Part shown: positions 36,301-45,009 of the stretch, one piece after another | Layout of the letters: each line of letters starts with the position of its first letter | How positions within the stretch are numbered: the first letter of the stretch is position 1 | NCBI GenBank assembly: GCA_020632655.1 | Contig: JACKFD010000015.1 | Coordinates: 62,001 to 126,000, forward strand | DNA length: 64,000 nucleotides | Direction: 5' to 3' | Source of the DNA: Spirochaetaceae bacterium | Lineage (GTDB): Bacteria; Myxococcota_A; UBA9160; UBA4427 | Program-made: the position numbers and the translations under genes | The notes under the pieces: generated by a model | Database searches by the model: none | Seen by the model: the letters and a program-made list of their open reading frames with translations, nothing else | Told to the model about the DNA's origin: nothing

Positions 36301-38601
36301 ATGATCGGGTCCGAGCCGCCGCCGGAGGACGGATCGTCCGGCCCCGTTCCGGTGCGGTCGGAGGACGGATCGTCGGGCCCCGTTCCGGTGCGGTCGGAGG
36401 ACGGATCGTCGGGCGCCGCTCGGGTGCGGTCGGAGGACGGCGCGTCGGGCCCCGCTCGGGCGCGCCCACCGAAGGAGTCCCTCGCCGAGCAGGCCGAGCG
36501 ACTGCCGACCGCGCCCGGCGTCTACCTCTTCAAGAGCGCACGGGACTCGGTCCTCTACGTCGGCAAGGCGCAGAGCCTCAGGAGCCGCGTGCGCCAGTAC
36601 GTGAGCGGGGGCGATGGTCGGATCCGGATCCCGGCCCTCGTCGAGCGTGCCGTGAGCGTCGAGGTCCTCGTCACGGGCAACGTGAAGGAGGCGCTGCTGC
36701 TCGAGAACGAGCTGATCAAGCAGCATCGCCCGCCCTTCAACGTCCGCCTGCGCGACGACAAGCAATACCTCGCCCTGCGCATCGACGAGCAGGAGGCCTG
36801 GCCGCGGGTGACGATGGTGCGTCGCTTCCGCAAGGACGGGGCGCAGTATTTCGGGCCCTACACGTCGAGCGTCGCCCTCAAGAGCGCGCTCTCGAAGCTG
36901 CGCCGGCTCTTCCCCCTGCGCTCGTGCACGGAGGGCACCTTCAAGGACTACGCGCGGCGCGGCCGGCCCTGCATCGAGTACGAAATGAAGCGCTGTCTCG
37001 GGCCCTGCGTCGGGCTCGCAGAGCCCGAGGCCTACGCCGAGCAGGTGCGCGGCACGATCCTCTTCCTGCGCGGCAAGTCGAAGGAGCTGGTCGAGGACAT
37101 CGAGCGCGAGATGGCGGAGGCCGCCGCGGAGGAGCGCTTCGAGGACGCGGCGCGCCTGCGCGACCGCCTGCAGGCCGTCGAGCGCACGATCGAGTCCCAG
37201 CAGATCGTGACCGAGAAGGGTCTCGATCGGGACGTCTTCGCGATCGCGCGCGAGGGCGGGGAGGTCGACGTTCAGGTGCTGCACGTGCGCGAGGGCCGTG
37301 TGATCGGGGCGCGCGACTTCCCCTTCTCGGACGTCCGCCTCGACGACGACGAGGTGATGGCCTCGTTCCTCGGGCAGTTCTACGGCTCGGGGGAGGGGCA
37401 CGCGCCGCCGCGGGAGGTGCTGGTCTCGGTCGACTTCGAGGACGACGGTGCGCTCGAGGCGCTCTGGCGCGAGCGCTTCGATCAGCCCGTCACGATCCGC
37501 CGTCCCCAGCGCGGCGGCACCCGGCGCCTCGTCGAGATCGCCGAGCGCAACGCGGCGCTCGCGCTCTCGACCCGCCTCGCGGCAAGGGACAGCGTGGCGA
37601 CCGCCCTCGACGAGCTGGAGGAGCGTTGCCATCTCGGCGTCCGGCCCCATCGCATCGAGTGCTACGACGTCTCCAACCTCCAGGGCACGCTCGCCGTGGC
37701 GAGTCGCGTCGTGTTCGAGGATGGCGAGCCCGTCAAGAAGGACTACCGGCGCTACCGCATCAAGCAGGCGGAGGCGGGGGACGACTACGGCTGTCTGCGT
37801 GAGGTGCTCGATCGCCGGTTGGCGCGGGTCGAGCGCGAGCCGCTGCCGGACCTGCTGATGGTCGACGGCGGCCGCGGCCAGCTCGGCGTCGTGTCCGCCG
37901 CGCTCGCCGACGCGGGGCTCGAGGTCGAGACGCTCGGGATCTCGAAGGAGCGCGACGAGGACTCGCGCAGCCTGCGCGTGAAGCGGGGCGGCGGGCTCAA
38001 GGCCGAGCGCGTCTTCCGCCCGAATCGCACGAATCCGATCCAGCTCGCCCCGAGCAGCCGCGGCATGCTGCTGCTCCAGCGCATCCGCGACGAGTCCCAT
38101 CGCTTCGCGATCGAGTTCCAGCGCGAGCTGCGCTCGAAGGTGAACCTCACGTCGATCCTCGAGGAGCTGCCGGGCATCGGGCCCGGCAAGCGGCGCGCCC
38201 TGCTCAAGACCCTGGGCTCCCTGCGCGCCGTGCGGGCCGCCAGCGTCGAGCAGCTCGCGGCCGTGCCCGGCCTGTCGCAGCGCGACGCGGAGTCGATCCG
38301 GCGCTTCTTCGACGCCCTCGCCGCGGAGGCGGGGCCCGAGGCGCCGGGGGGCGACGGGGCGCTGGATGCCGCACCCGCCGCGCCGGGGGACCGGACGGAT
38401 CCGGAGGCCGCACCCGCGGCGCCTGGGGACCGGACGGATCCGGAGGCCGCACCCGCGGCGCCGGGGGACCGCACGGATCCGGAGGCCGCACCCGCGGCGC
38501 CGGGGGACCGCACGGATCCGGAGGCCGCACCCGCGGCGCCGGGGGAGGAGACGCCCTCGGAGGTCGAGGCGGCGCCCGACGCCGCCCGCGAACCCGGCTG
38601 A
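36301..38601 (+). CDS. uvrC: Excinuclease ABC subunit C with repetitive N- and C-terminal extensions
   Basis: Dual-incision nuclease of excision repair, 766 aa against about 600 in most bacteria. The extra length is at the ends: residues about 9-55 are four 12-residue repeats (EDGSSGPVPVRS-like), and residues about 690-750 are four to five 13-residue repeats (APAAPGDRTDPEA). Between them the enzyme is complete: GIY-YIG domain (PGVYLFKSARDSVLYVGKAQ), UVR motif (EAAAEERFEDAARLRDRL), RNase-H-like domain (IECYDVSNLQG, LLMVDGGRGQLGV), and tandem HhH (LPGIGPGKRRALLKTLGSL). The tails are probably disordered. The catalytic core looks fully functional. Confidence 0.95.
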   Translation: MIGSEPPPEDGSSGPVPVRSEDGSSGPVPVRSEDGSSGAARVRSEDGASGPARARPPKESLAEQAERLPTAPGVYLFKSARDSVLYVGKAQSLRSRVRQYVSGGDGRIRIPALVERAVSVEVLVTGNVKEALLLENELIKQHRPPFNVRLRDDKQYLALRIDEQEAWPRVTMVRRFRKDGAQYFGPYTSSVALKSALSKLRRLFPLRSCTEGTFKDYARRGRPCIEYEMKRCLGPCVGLAEPEAYAEQVRGTILFLRGKSKELVEDIEREMAEAAAEERFEDAARLRDRLQAVERTIESQQIVTEKGLDRDVFAIAREGGEVDVQVLHVREGRVIGARDFPFSDVRLDDDEVMASFLGQFYGSGEGHAPPREVLVSVDFEDDGALEALWRERFDQPVTIRRPQRGGTRRLVEIAERNAALALSTRLAARDSVATALDELEERCHLGVRPHRIECYDVSNLQGTLAVASRVVFEDGEPVKKDYRRYRIKQAEAGDDYGCLREVLDRRLARVEREPLPDLLMVDGGRGQLGVVSAALADAGLEVETLGISKERDEDSRSLRVKRGGGLKAERVFRPNRTNPIQLAPSSRGMLLLQRIRDESHRFAIEFQRELRSKVNLTSILEELPGIGPGKRRALLKTLGSLRAVRAASVEQLAAVPGLSQRDAESIRRFFDALAAEAGPEAPGGDGALDAAPAAPGDRTDPEAAPAAPGDRTDPEAAPAAPGDRTDPEAAPAAPGDRTDPEAAPAAPGEETPSEVEAAPDAAREPG
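36325..36464 (+). repeat. 36-bp tandem repeat inside the uvrC 5' end
   Basis: Units start at 36325, 36361, 36397 and (partial) 36433; each begins GAGGACGG(A/C)(T/G)CGTC and ends with GGTGCGGTCG or a variant. The period of 36 keeps frame and encodes a 12-residue repeat. The first two units are nearly identical and the later ones diverge, suggesting stepwise growth. Confidence 0.9.
38368..38550 (+). repeat. 39-bp tandem repeat inside the uvrC 3' end
   Basis: Four full units begin at 38368, 38407, 38446 and 38485, with a partial fifth from 38524. Each unit begins GCCGCACCCGC(G/C)GCGCC and ends GGATCCGGAG. The period of 39 keeps frame and encodes a 13-residue Pro/Ala-rich repeat. Near identity of the units indicates recent expansion. 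Confidence 0.92.
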
Positions 38602-38612
38602 CCCCGGGGTCA
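38599..38612 (+). terminator. Perfect palindrome containing the uvrC stop codon
   Basis: TGACCCCGGGGTCA begins with the uvrC stop TGA and is a perfect 14-bp palindrome. It could form a short hairpin in the transcript or bind a dimeric protein. No T-run follows. Confidence 0.3.
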
Positions 38613-38671
38613 AGCGACCGGGCGGCGCGGCCGATCCGCTCCCGAGCGCCGTCGCGCTGGAGGCCGGGAGC

Positions 38672-39667
38672 ATGGCCCCGTATCCGAGTCCGTCGCGCCC
38701 CGGGCGGTGCGACCCTTCCACTCGTGACGCCCGTCGTCGGATCTGCCGCCGGGACACGGCCCGCCGGCGCCTGCGTGCTCTCGCACTCGCGCTGGGGCTG
38801 CTCTGCGGCGGCCTCGGTCTCGGTCGAAGCGGCCCGGCGGTCGCCGAGATCTACCGCTGGAAGGACGAGCAGGGCCGACTGCATTTCGCCCAGGACCTCA
38901 GCCAGGTACCGCCGCGCTTCCGCGCGCAGGCCGCGGGCGGCAAGCTCGACGAAGGGGCGGGGCGCGCGATCCAGACCTACCAGGCACCGCCCCCCGCGGC
39001 CGTCCCCGCCCGATCGGGATCCCGCTCGCGCGCGGGCCGCTCGGCGCGTCCCGACGCGCAACCGGTCCATCGCATCCGCGTGCAGCGCGCCGGCTCGAGC
39101 ATGCGGGTCGACGTGCGGCTCAACGACTCGGTGATCGCGCCCTTCATCCTCGATACGGGGGCGAGCGACGTCGTGATCCCGGAGTCGGTCGCGCAGGAGC
39201 TCGGCCTCCCGCTCGACGGTGCGCGGACGGCGCTCTACGGCACGGCCAATGGGGTGGTCGAGTCGAAGCTGGTGACGCTCGACAGCGTCGAGCTCGGCGG
39301 GGCGCGGGCGGAGAAGGTGCCGGCCTCGATCAGCCGCTCGATGTCGATCGGCCTGCTCGGGCTCTCGTTCTTCAACCACTTCGAGTACCAGATCGATCCG
39401 GGGGCCGGCATCGTCACCCTGCGACCGAACGGATTGGTCGAGGACGGTCATATCCGCGGCGGTCGCAGCCGTTCGCAGTGGCAGGGCCAGTACGAGTCGC
39501 TCGCCCAGCGGCGGCAGGCGATCGAGCGCGCACTCGAGAACGCGAACCCGAACGCGTCGCGTCGGCGGGGGGAGCTCGAGGCCGCACTCCTCGAGGTCGA
39601 GCGGCAATACGAGGCGCTCGAGGACGAGGCCGACGACGCGCGCGTTCCGATGCAGTGGCGGGACTGA
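38672..39667 (+). CDS. DUF4124 plus retropepsin-like aspartyl protease protein
   Basis: Exported protein of 331 aa. After a basic start, residues about 32-58 form a signal or anchor helix (ALALALGLLCGGLGLGRSG). A DUF4124 domain follows immediately (AEIYRWKDEQGRLHFAQDLS). Residues about 130-255 hold a clan AA aspartyl protease domain with the catalytic FILDTGASDVVIPESVAQEL and a later hydrophobic GLLGLSFFNHFEYQ. The C-terminus is a predicted coiled coil (LAQRRQAIERALENAN, ELEAALLEVERQYEALEDEA). Such single-domain aspartyl proteases probably work as dimers in the periplasm. Substrate unknown. The ATG follows GGAGGCCGGGAG. Confidence 0.82.
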   Translation: MAPYPSPSRPGRCDPSTRDARRRICRRDTARRRLRALALALGLLCGGLGLGRSGPAVAEIYRWKDEQGRLHFAQDLSQVPPRFRAQAAGGKLDEGAGRAIQTYQAPPPAAVPARSGSRSRAGRSARPDAQPVHRIRVQRAGSSMRVDVRLNDSVIAPFILDTGASDVVIPESVAQELGLPLDGARTALYGTANGVVESKLVTLDSVELGGARAEKVPASISRSMSIGLLGLSFFNHFEYQIDPGAGIVTLRPNGLVEDGHIRGGRSRSQWQGQYESLAQRRQAIERALENANPNASRRRGELEAALLEVERQYEALEDEADDARVPMQWRD

Positions 39668-39736
39668 AGGGGCGGCACCCCCCGATCCAGCCGACCGGAG
39701 TGAAGGGGCCGCAGCCCCCGATCCAGCCGACCGGAA
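39665..39736. repeat. 36-bp tandem duplication starting at a stop codon; rest of the gap
   Basis: The unit beginning with the stop TGA at 39665 is repeated once from 39701; the two copies share 33 of 36 positions (TGAAGGGGCSGCA, then CCCCCGATCCAGCCGACCGGA). Both copies begin with TGA. They open a 321-bp gap (39668-39988) before the next gene, in which I see no other structured element or convincing coding frame. Confidence 0.85.
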
Positions 39737-39988
39737 TCCGGCCTGTGAATGCCCACTCTGGGCAATCCGCTTCCGCGCCGCGGCCGCGCCACCATCGCCC
39801 CGCGCCGTCCGGCGCCGACCCTCCGCCCGCTCGCGCAGCGGAGTCACCGCCGCCCCGCACACGCCCTGCGCATCCGGGCCGCCGCCGCCCGTGGCATCGA
39901 ACTTGCTCTCCTGCCTCGGACCCGAGCGCGGAGTGGGGCTGCGCGCGATCCGATCGCCGAGTCGATCGGGAGACCTGGAGCGCGGCGG

Positions 39989-40423
39989 ATGCGGTGGAGC
40001 TCGATCCGGAACCTGTGGACGCGATGGACGGGGACGTCGGCGCGCGGGGATCGGTCCGCAAGCGCGGATGGACGGATCGTCCCCTCCGATCGTCTCGCGG
40101 TCTGGGAGGACCGGCTCGTGGACCACGGCGTGTCGGCCGAGTGGGCGGGGCGGCTCGCGGCGCGCCTCGCACCGCTCGAGGGCGAGCTCGGGGGCCGGGC
40201 CGCGGATGCGATGTTGCTGGGCGCGAGCCTGGCCGTCGAGGTGCAGGCCGAGGTGCAGGCCGACATCGAGCGCAACCTGCGCGACGTCCGCGAGGTCGAG
40301 CGCCTGCTCGGCGCCTTCAGCGGCGAGCTCCAGAAGCTCGACGAGGTGCTCGAGGTGCTCTCGGCCTACGCGCAGCGGATGCGCGCGCAGCCGGGCAAGC
40401 CGGATCGCCGCACGCTCCACTGA
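39989..40423 (+). CDS. Hypothetical helical protein
   Basis: Unrecognised protein of 144 aa. Residues 1-40 are Arg/Trp-rich and variable. From about 45 on it is highly helical: WEDRLVDHGVSAEWAGRLAA, GRAADAMLLGASLAVEVQAE and VREVERLLGAFSGELQKLDE, with heptad-like spacing of Leu and Val that suggests a coiled coil. There is no signal peptide or membrane segment, so it should be cytoplasmic. The ATG at 39989 is preceded by GGAGCGCGG. It lies 74 bp before comEC on the same strand. No function is inferred. Confidence 0.6.
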   Translation: MRWSSIRNLWTRWTGTSARGDRSASADGRIVPSDRLAVWEDRLVDHGVSAEWAGRLAARLAPLEGELGGRAADAMLLGASLAVEVQAEVQADIERNLRDVREVERLLGAFSGELQKLDEVLEVLSAYAQRMRAQPGKPDRRTLH

Positions 40424-40497
40424 TCCGTCTCGTCCGAGGAGAGGCGGATCCGATCGTCCACGCATGCTAGTCGGTCGTTCACGGGCTCGTCGCTGCG

Positions 40498-43400
40498 ATG
40501 CGAGGCGGCATGCTCGTGGCGATGGGCGCCGTGCTGCTCGCCGTCTCGGTCGCGGTCGGGATCCTGTGGGCGGATGCCGAAGGCGCCGGCACGAGCGGCG
40601 TCGCGGCCTGGCTCGTCTCCGGCGCGGTCGTCCTCGCGAGCTACGCCTTCTTGTATCGGGGGCTGCGGCGCCGGAGCGCGCGCGGGTCGGCCCTCGAGTG
40701 GGGCGCGTCGCGCGCGTACGCAGTCCGGATCGCGGCGTGTCTGCTCGCCGCGGCCGCGGGACGCGGCGGACTCGAGGCGGCGCTCGCGGCGGCGGCGCGC
40801 GACGCGGGCCGGGCCGAGGCTTCGTCCGCCGCGATCCGGATCGTCGAAGGCCATGTCGCTTCGCGTCGCGTCACGCCCTGGGGTCTCGAGGTCGAGCTCG
40901 TGGCCGTGCGCACCGTCGACGGGGGCGGCGACGGCCCGGCCCGGCTGCTGCTGGGCAGCACGATCGGGCGGGCGCGGCGAGAGGGCGGGGCTGTGGCCTC
41001 GGCTCCAGTCGATGCCCGGGTCGCGGAGGCGCCCCCGGACTCGCGGGCGGAGCGGCTGCTCTGGCCCGGGGAGCGGGTGCGCGTCGGCGTGCGCTGGGCA
41101 CCGATCCGGGGGCGACGCAATCCCGGTGGCGCCGACGCGGGGCTACGGGCGGCGCGCCGCGGCTTCGGGGCGCGCGCACGGCTGGCCACGCCGGACTGGG
41201 TCCTGGCGGTGGCACCGGCCGCGGGCGCGGAGGGTGGGCTCGCGACGAGCTTGGTGAATCGGCTGCGGGCCGTGCGTGAGGGGATCCGGGCGGGGCTCGC
41301 GGCGCGCTGGGACGACCCGTCCGGGGGCGAACGGGCGGACCGGAGTGGGAGCGAGCGGGTGGGGCGCGACGCGGCGGCCCTGGCCCGCGCCCTCGTGCTC
41401 GGGGATCGCTCGGGTCTCTCGAGCGAGGTGCGCGATGCCTTCCGGCGCGTCGGGCTCGCCCATCTGCTCGCGGTCTCGGGGCTGCACGTCGGCTTCGTCG
41501 CGCTGCTCGCCGGGGCGCTCGGTCATCTCGCGATCCGGATGGCGGGTCGGCTCGGCATGCCGATCGGGGGCTGGCCCTTCGCGGGGCCGCTCGGACTGGC
41601 CGTGGCGGGGGCGGTCGCCTACGCCTGGCTGAGTGGGGCCGGGGTGCCGGCGCTGCGGGCGAGCTCGCTGCTGGGGCTCGCGGTCGCGGCGCGACTCGGG
41701 CGGCGCTGGGTCGGGCCGGCGCCGGCGCTGGGGGCTGTCGCGGGAGCGATGCTCGTGCTCGATCCCGCGCTTCTCTTCGATGTCGGGGCGCTGCTCTCCT
41801 TCGGCGCGTGTCTTGCGCTCGTGCTCTCGGGCGATTGGGGGCGGGGCCCCGAGCCCGAGCTGTACGGGGTGGAGCGGGGCGGGGCCACGTCGGTCGATGG
41901 GGTGCCGCGCGACACGGGCGGTCGGGGGCTGTTCGTCGGCTCCGTGCTGCACGGCGCCCATCGCGGATTGCGCGCCTCGCTCGCGGTCTCCTTCGGAACG
42001 CTGCCGATCCTCGCCCGGGTGGGGCTACCGGTCGTCGCCCTCGCGCCGCTGCTCAACGGTCTTGCAATTCCCTGGACGGGATGGCTCGTCCTCCCGAGCG
42101 CCGCGATCGCGGTCCTGGGCTCCGGCTGGCTGTCGGCGCGGAGCGTCGAGGTGCTGCTCTGGCCCGCGGCGATGCTCGTCGAGAGCGTGCTGCGCCTCGC
42201 CGACCGGCTGCCTCTGGAGCCGCTCCTGCATCCGCTCGGCCCGATATGGATCGCGGGAATGGCCCTTCTCGGACTCCATTGCCTTCGTCGCGGCAGGCTA
42301 TCGGTCGCCCTGGCCGTCTGGCTGGCGGTGGGCGTCCTCGGGGCCGAGCCCGGGCCGGTGGCGCCACCGATCTGGCGGGCGCCGGGGTCGGTCTTCCTCG
42401 ACGTGGGGCAGGGGGACGCCACGCTCGTGCGCGCACGCGGGAGCGCGCTGCTGGTCGACGCCGGACCGGGCCCCGCCGACGGGCGGGGCGGGGCGGGTGT
42501 CGCGCGCGCCTTGCGGGCGCTGGGTGTCCATCGCCTCGATGCGCTGGTCGTGACCCACGGCGATCTCGACCATCGTGGCGGCGCGCCGGGCGTCCTCGAC
42601 GCCCTCCCGGTCGACGAGCTCTGGCTGCCGGCCGCGGGTCGGGACGATCCGGCGCTGCTCGCGCTCGTCGAGGCGGCGGGCGCGCGCGGCACGCCGACCC
42701 GATGGCTGCACGCGGGCATGGCCCTCCATCTGCGGGGCGAGCTGCGGGTGGACGTGCTCTGGCCTGCGGCGGAGCGGGCTCCGGGTGCCGGACGCAACGA
42801 CGCGTCCCTGGTGCTGCGGACCACGCTCGCCGGGCGCTCGACCTTGCTGACGGCGGACGTCGGCGAGCGGGTCGAGCGGGCGCTGCTGGCGGGTGGTCTC
42901 GCCGAGTCCGGGCGGCTCGACGTGCTGAAGCTCGGCCATCACGGGAGTCGCGGCAGCTCGAGCGCGGCCTTCCTGGAGGCCCTGCGTCCGGGGCTGCTGG
43001 TGCTGAGCGCGCCCTGCGATGCGGCGCGGGGGCTGCCGAACGCCGGGCTGCTGCGGCGTCTGGGCACGGCGGGCTTCCGCCTGGCCTGGACCGGGCGCGA
43101 CGGCGCAGTCCGCGTGGCGTCCGGTCCGGGGGGAGGCCTCGTCTGGCAGGGCTGGGGCGGGGCGCGTCGATGCGAGGGCGACCCGGAGGCGAGAGCGAAG
43201 GACGCGACGGCCGCACGGAGGGAAGCAGGACTTCGGGGATCTTCCGGAGGACGCGTGCGCCTAACGCCCGAGGAAGCGCGGCGCGCGGCGCTCGGTGAAG
43301 GCGCGCTGGGCCTCACGGGCATCTTCCGTCCGACGCAACGGACGGCCGAGCTGCTCCTGCCGACGATACGCCTCGGGCAGCGGCAGGCCCTCGATCTCGC

Positions 43401-44187
43401 GCACCCCACGCAGCGTCGCCTGCACGGCCAGGGGCGCACAGCGGGCGATCGAGTCGGCGAGCGCGAGGGCGCGCTCCCGGAGCTCGGCGGCGGGGACGAG
43501 GGCGTTCAGCAGGCCGATCGCCAGGGCGCGCTCGGCATCGATCGGGCGGGCCGTATAGAGGAGCTCGGCTGCATGCACCGCCGGGATCTGGCGCGGCAGC
43601 AGCACGGTGGCGTGGCCCGTCGGGTAGAGGCCGAGGGCAACCTCTTCGAGCGCGAAGGTCGCTTCGGGCACCGCCAGGCGGATCTGGCTCGCCAGCATCA
43701 GGTCGAAGCCGCCGGCGCGGGCATGTCCGTTCACCGCAGCCACGAGGGGGACCCGCAGCGGTCCGCTCGTCAGCGTGGCCCGCCCGACCGCTCGGAGCCC
43801 CTCGAAGTCCTCCGCGTCGATCCGCTCGCCGCGGGCCAGCGCCTGGGACGCGGGGATCGTGCTGCGCAGGTCCATGCCCGAGCAGAAGACGCGATCCCCG
43901 GCGCCGGTCAGGATCGCCACACGGAGCTCTTCGTCCGCGTCGATGGCGTCCCAGTGTCGGGCGAGATCGCGCAGCGTTCCGGGGTCGAGGGCGTTGGCCT
44001 GCTCGGGTCGGTCGATCGTGACCACGGCGACATGGGGATGCGCGGCGGGGCGCTCGAGTCGAGCAGTCATGGGCGGGCTCCTGGTCCGGGTCGCGATCGG
44101 GTTGCGAGAATCTTCGTTCCCGATCCGGATGGGTGTCGAGACCCCGGGAGAACGGGTCCAGAGACCGGGGCGGGACCCGACGGGTGA
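40498..44187 (+). CDS. comEC: ComEC/Rec2-type DNA uptake protein; reading frame lacks a stop at the expected end
   Basis: Inner-membrane channel for DNA uptake. Residues about 1-60 hold membrane helices (DUF4131 region), about 285-560 the competence domain (ARALVLGDRSGLSSEVRDAF, LLAVSGLHVGFVALLAGAL), and about 635-880 a metallo-beta-lactamase-like domain (VFLDVGQGDATLVRARG, VTHGDLDHRGG, LKLGHHGSRGSSS). The conserved protein ends near 43170 (GLVWQGWGG), but the frame stays open to 44187, running about 925 bp antisense to the enoyl-CoA hydratase gene. In the +2 frame a TAA lies at 43262-43264, so a frameshift between 43150 and 43260 is likely. The true product probably has about 900 residues. 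ATG 40510 is an alternative start. Confidence 0.75.
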   Translation: MRGGMLVAMGAVLLAVSVAVGILWADAEGAGTSGVAAWLVSGAVVLASYAFLYRGLRRRSARGSALEWGASRAYAVRIAACLLAAAAGRGGLEAALAAAARDAGRAEASSAAIRIVEGHVASRRVTPWGLEVELVAVRTVDGGGDGPARLLLGSTIGRARREGGAVASAPVDARVAEAPPDSRAERLLWPGERVRVGVRWAPIRGRRNPGGADAGLRAARRGFGARARLATPDWVLAVAPAAGAEGGLATSLVNRLRAVREGIRAGLAARWDDPSGGERADRSGSERVGRDAAALARALVLGDRSGLSSEVRDAFRRVGLAHLLAVSGLHVGFVALLAGALGHLAIRMAGRLGMPIGGWPFAGPLGLAVAGAVAYAWLSGAGVPALRASSLLGLAVAARLGRRWVGPAPALGAVAGAMLVLDPALLFDVGALLSFGACLALVLSGDWGRGPEPELYGVERGGATSVDGVPRDTGGRGLFVGSVLHGAHRGLRASLAVSFGTLPILARVGLPVVALAPLLNGLAIPWTGWLVLPSAAIAVLGSGWLSARSVEVLLWPAAMLVESVLRLADRLPLEPLLHPLGPIWIAGMALLGLHCLRRGRLSVALAVWLAVGVLGAEPGPVAPPIWRAPGSVFLDVGQGDATLVRARGSALLVDAGPGPADGRGGAGVARALRALGVHRLDALVVTHGDLDHRGGAPGVLDALPVDELWLPAAGRDDPALLALVEAAGARGTPTRWLHAGMALHLRGELRVDVLWPAAERAPGAGRNDASLVLRTTLAGRSTLLTADVGERVERALLAGGLAESGRLDVLKLGHHGSRGSSSAAFLEALRPGLLVLSAPCDAARGLPNAGLLRRLGTAGFRLAWTGRDGAVRVASGPGGGLVWQGWGGARRCEGDPEARAKDATAARREAGLRGSSGGRVRLTPEEARRAALGEGALGLTGIFRPTQRTAELLLPTIRLGQRQALDLAHPTQRRLHGQGRTAGDRVGEREGALPELGGGDEGVQQADRQGALGIDRAGRIEELGCMHRRDLARQQHGGVARRVEAEGNLFEREGRFGHRQADLARQHQVEAAGAGMSVHRSHEGDPQRSARQRGPPDRSEPLEVLRVDPLAAGQRLGRGDRAAQVHARAEDAIPGAGQDRHTELFVRVDGVPVSGEIAQRSGVEGVGLLGSVDRDHGDMGMRGGALESSSHGRAPGPGRDRVARIFVPDPDGCRDPGRTGPETGAGPDG
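43261..44070 (-). CDS. Enoyl-CoA hydratase/isomerase family protein
   Basis: Crotonase-fold protein of 269 aa. It has the start HVAVVTIDRPEQANALD, the oxyanion-hole motif DRVFCSGMDL, NGHARAGGFDLMLASQ and FALEEVALGLYPTGHATVLL. Of the two catalytic glutamates of enoyl-CoA hydratase, the first position is Asp (GGFDLML) and the second is retained (EEVALG), so the reaction may differ from simple hydration. It is probably linked to acyl-CoA catabolism like the dehydrogenases at 4-6 kb. The ATG at 44070 has AGGAGC upstream. Its stop TAG overlaps a TAA of the opposite strand (CTAA). Confidence 0.88.
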   Translation of the reverse strand: MTARLERPAAHPHVAVVTIDRPEQANALDPGTLRDLARHWDAIDADEELRVAILTGAGDRVFCSGMDLRSTIPASQALARGERIDAEDFEGLRAVGRATLTSGPLRVPLVAAVNGHARAGGFDLMLASQIRLAVPEATFALEEVALGLYPTGHATVLLPRQIPAVHAAELLYTARPIDAERALAIGLLNALVPAAELRERALALADSIARCAPLAVQATLRGVREIEGLPLPEAYRRQEQLGRPLRRTEDAREAQRAFTERRAPRFLGR

Positions 44188-44270
44188 AGCGCGGAGCGTA
44201 ACGGAGACGGCTCCCGGCCCGAGCCGCGGCGAGCGGGGATTCTTCGTGCCCGCCCTGCTCGCGGTGCGGG

Positions 44271-44948
44271 ATGCGCGGTCGGCGGAAGCAGGGGACACTC
44301 GCGCGCCACATGGTGGTGGCAGGAGACGACAGACGCGGAGTGGGCGATGGAGACGTCGACCCGCCGATCCCGGACGGGGCGACGGCGCTCCGGGCGACGG
44401 CGACGGAATGCTGGCCGCGTGCGCTGATCGCATCCGGACGGGCCGAGCGTCTGGCGGCCTACTGGCGGACGTCGCTGGCCGAGTCGGCGGCGGCCGGTCT
44501 TCCCCCCTTCGCCCGGCACGCGTGGAGCGAACGACTCGCGGATGCGCTCTACGAGGCGCGGCGCGCGCGGCGGCTCGTTCGCGGCCTCGAGGGGGCGGAA
44601 GCCCAGCTGGCCTCGGAGGCGGTCGGACTCCGGGCCCGGTCTCGGGCGACCGCCCCGGGCGTTGGCGAAGCGGAAGGGGAGGCCTCGCGCCTGTCACGGC
44701 TGCTAGTGGTGACGGAGGATGGGGCACCGCGCTTCTACCGCGCGGTGGAGTCCCTGAGGCGTCGACACGCCGGGCGGCTGGAGGTCCTGGTGCTGGCCTG
44801 CGACGAGGTGCGGCTCGGGGAGCGGCTCTTCGGTCGGGGACGGCGGGCGCGGGCCGTGCTGATCGCGCACAAGGAGTCGCTGGTCCGCTTCGGCGAGGCG
44901 CTCTGGAGCGGACTGGGCGAGGTGTCCGACTCGAACCGTCCCGAATGA
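44271..44948 (+). CDS. Hypothetical protein
   Basis: Unrecognised protein of up to 225 aa. It is rich in Ala, Arg and Leu, with helical stretches (LADALYEARRARRLVRGLEG) and a more conserved-looking C-terminal part of beta-alpha type (SRLLVVTEDGAPRFYRAVES, GRLEVLVLACDEVRLGERL, ARAVLIAHKESLVRFGEAL). No signal peptide or membrane helix is seen. Codon use becomes typical of the window only after about residue 24, so the real start may be ATG 44310 or GTG 44340. It converges with the histidine kinase gene across an AT-rich island. Confidence 0.5.
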   Translation: MRGRRKQGTLARHMVVAGDDRRGVGDGDVDPPIPDGATALRATATECWPRALIASGRAERLAAYWRTSLAESAAAGLPPFARHAWSERLADALYEARRARRLVRGLEGAEAQLASEAVGLRARSRATAPGVGEAEGEASRLSRLLVVTEDGAPRFYRAVESLRRRHAGRLEVLVLACDEVRLGERLFGRGRRARAVLIAHKESLVRFGEALWSGLGEVSDSNRPE

Positions 44949-45009
44949 GTGCCTCGAGCAGCCGGTCCGCAGCGGGCGGGCAGAGGGGCGCGGATGGCGT
45001 TTCGGCCGC

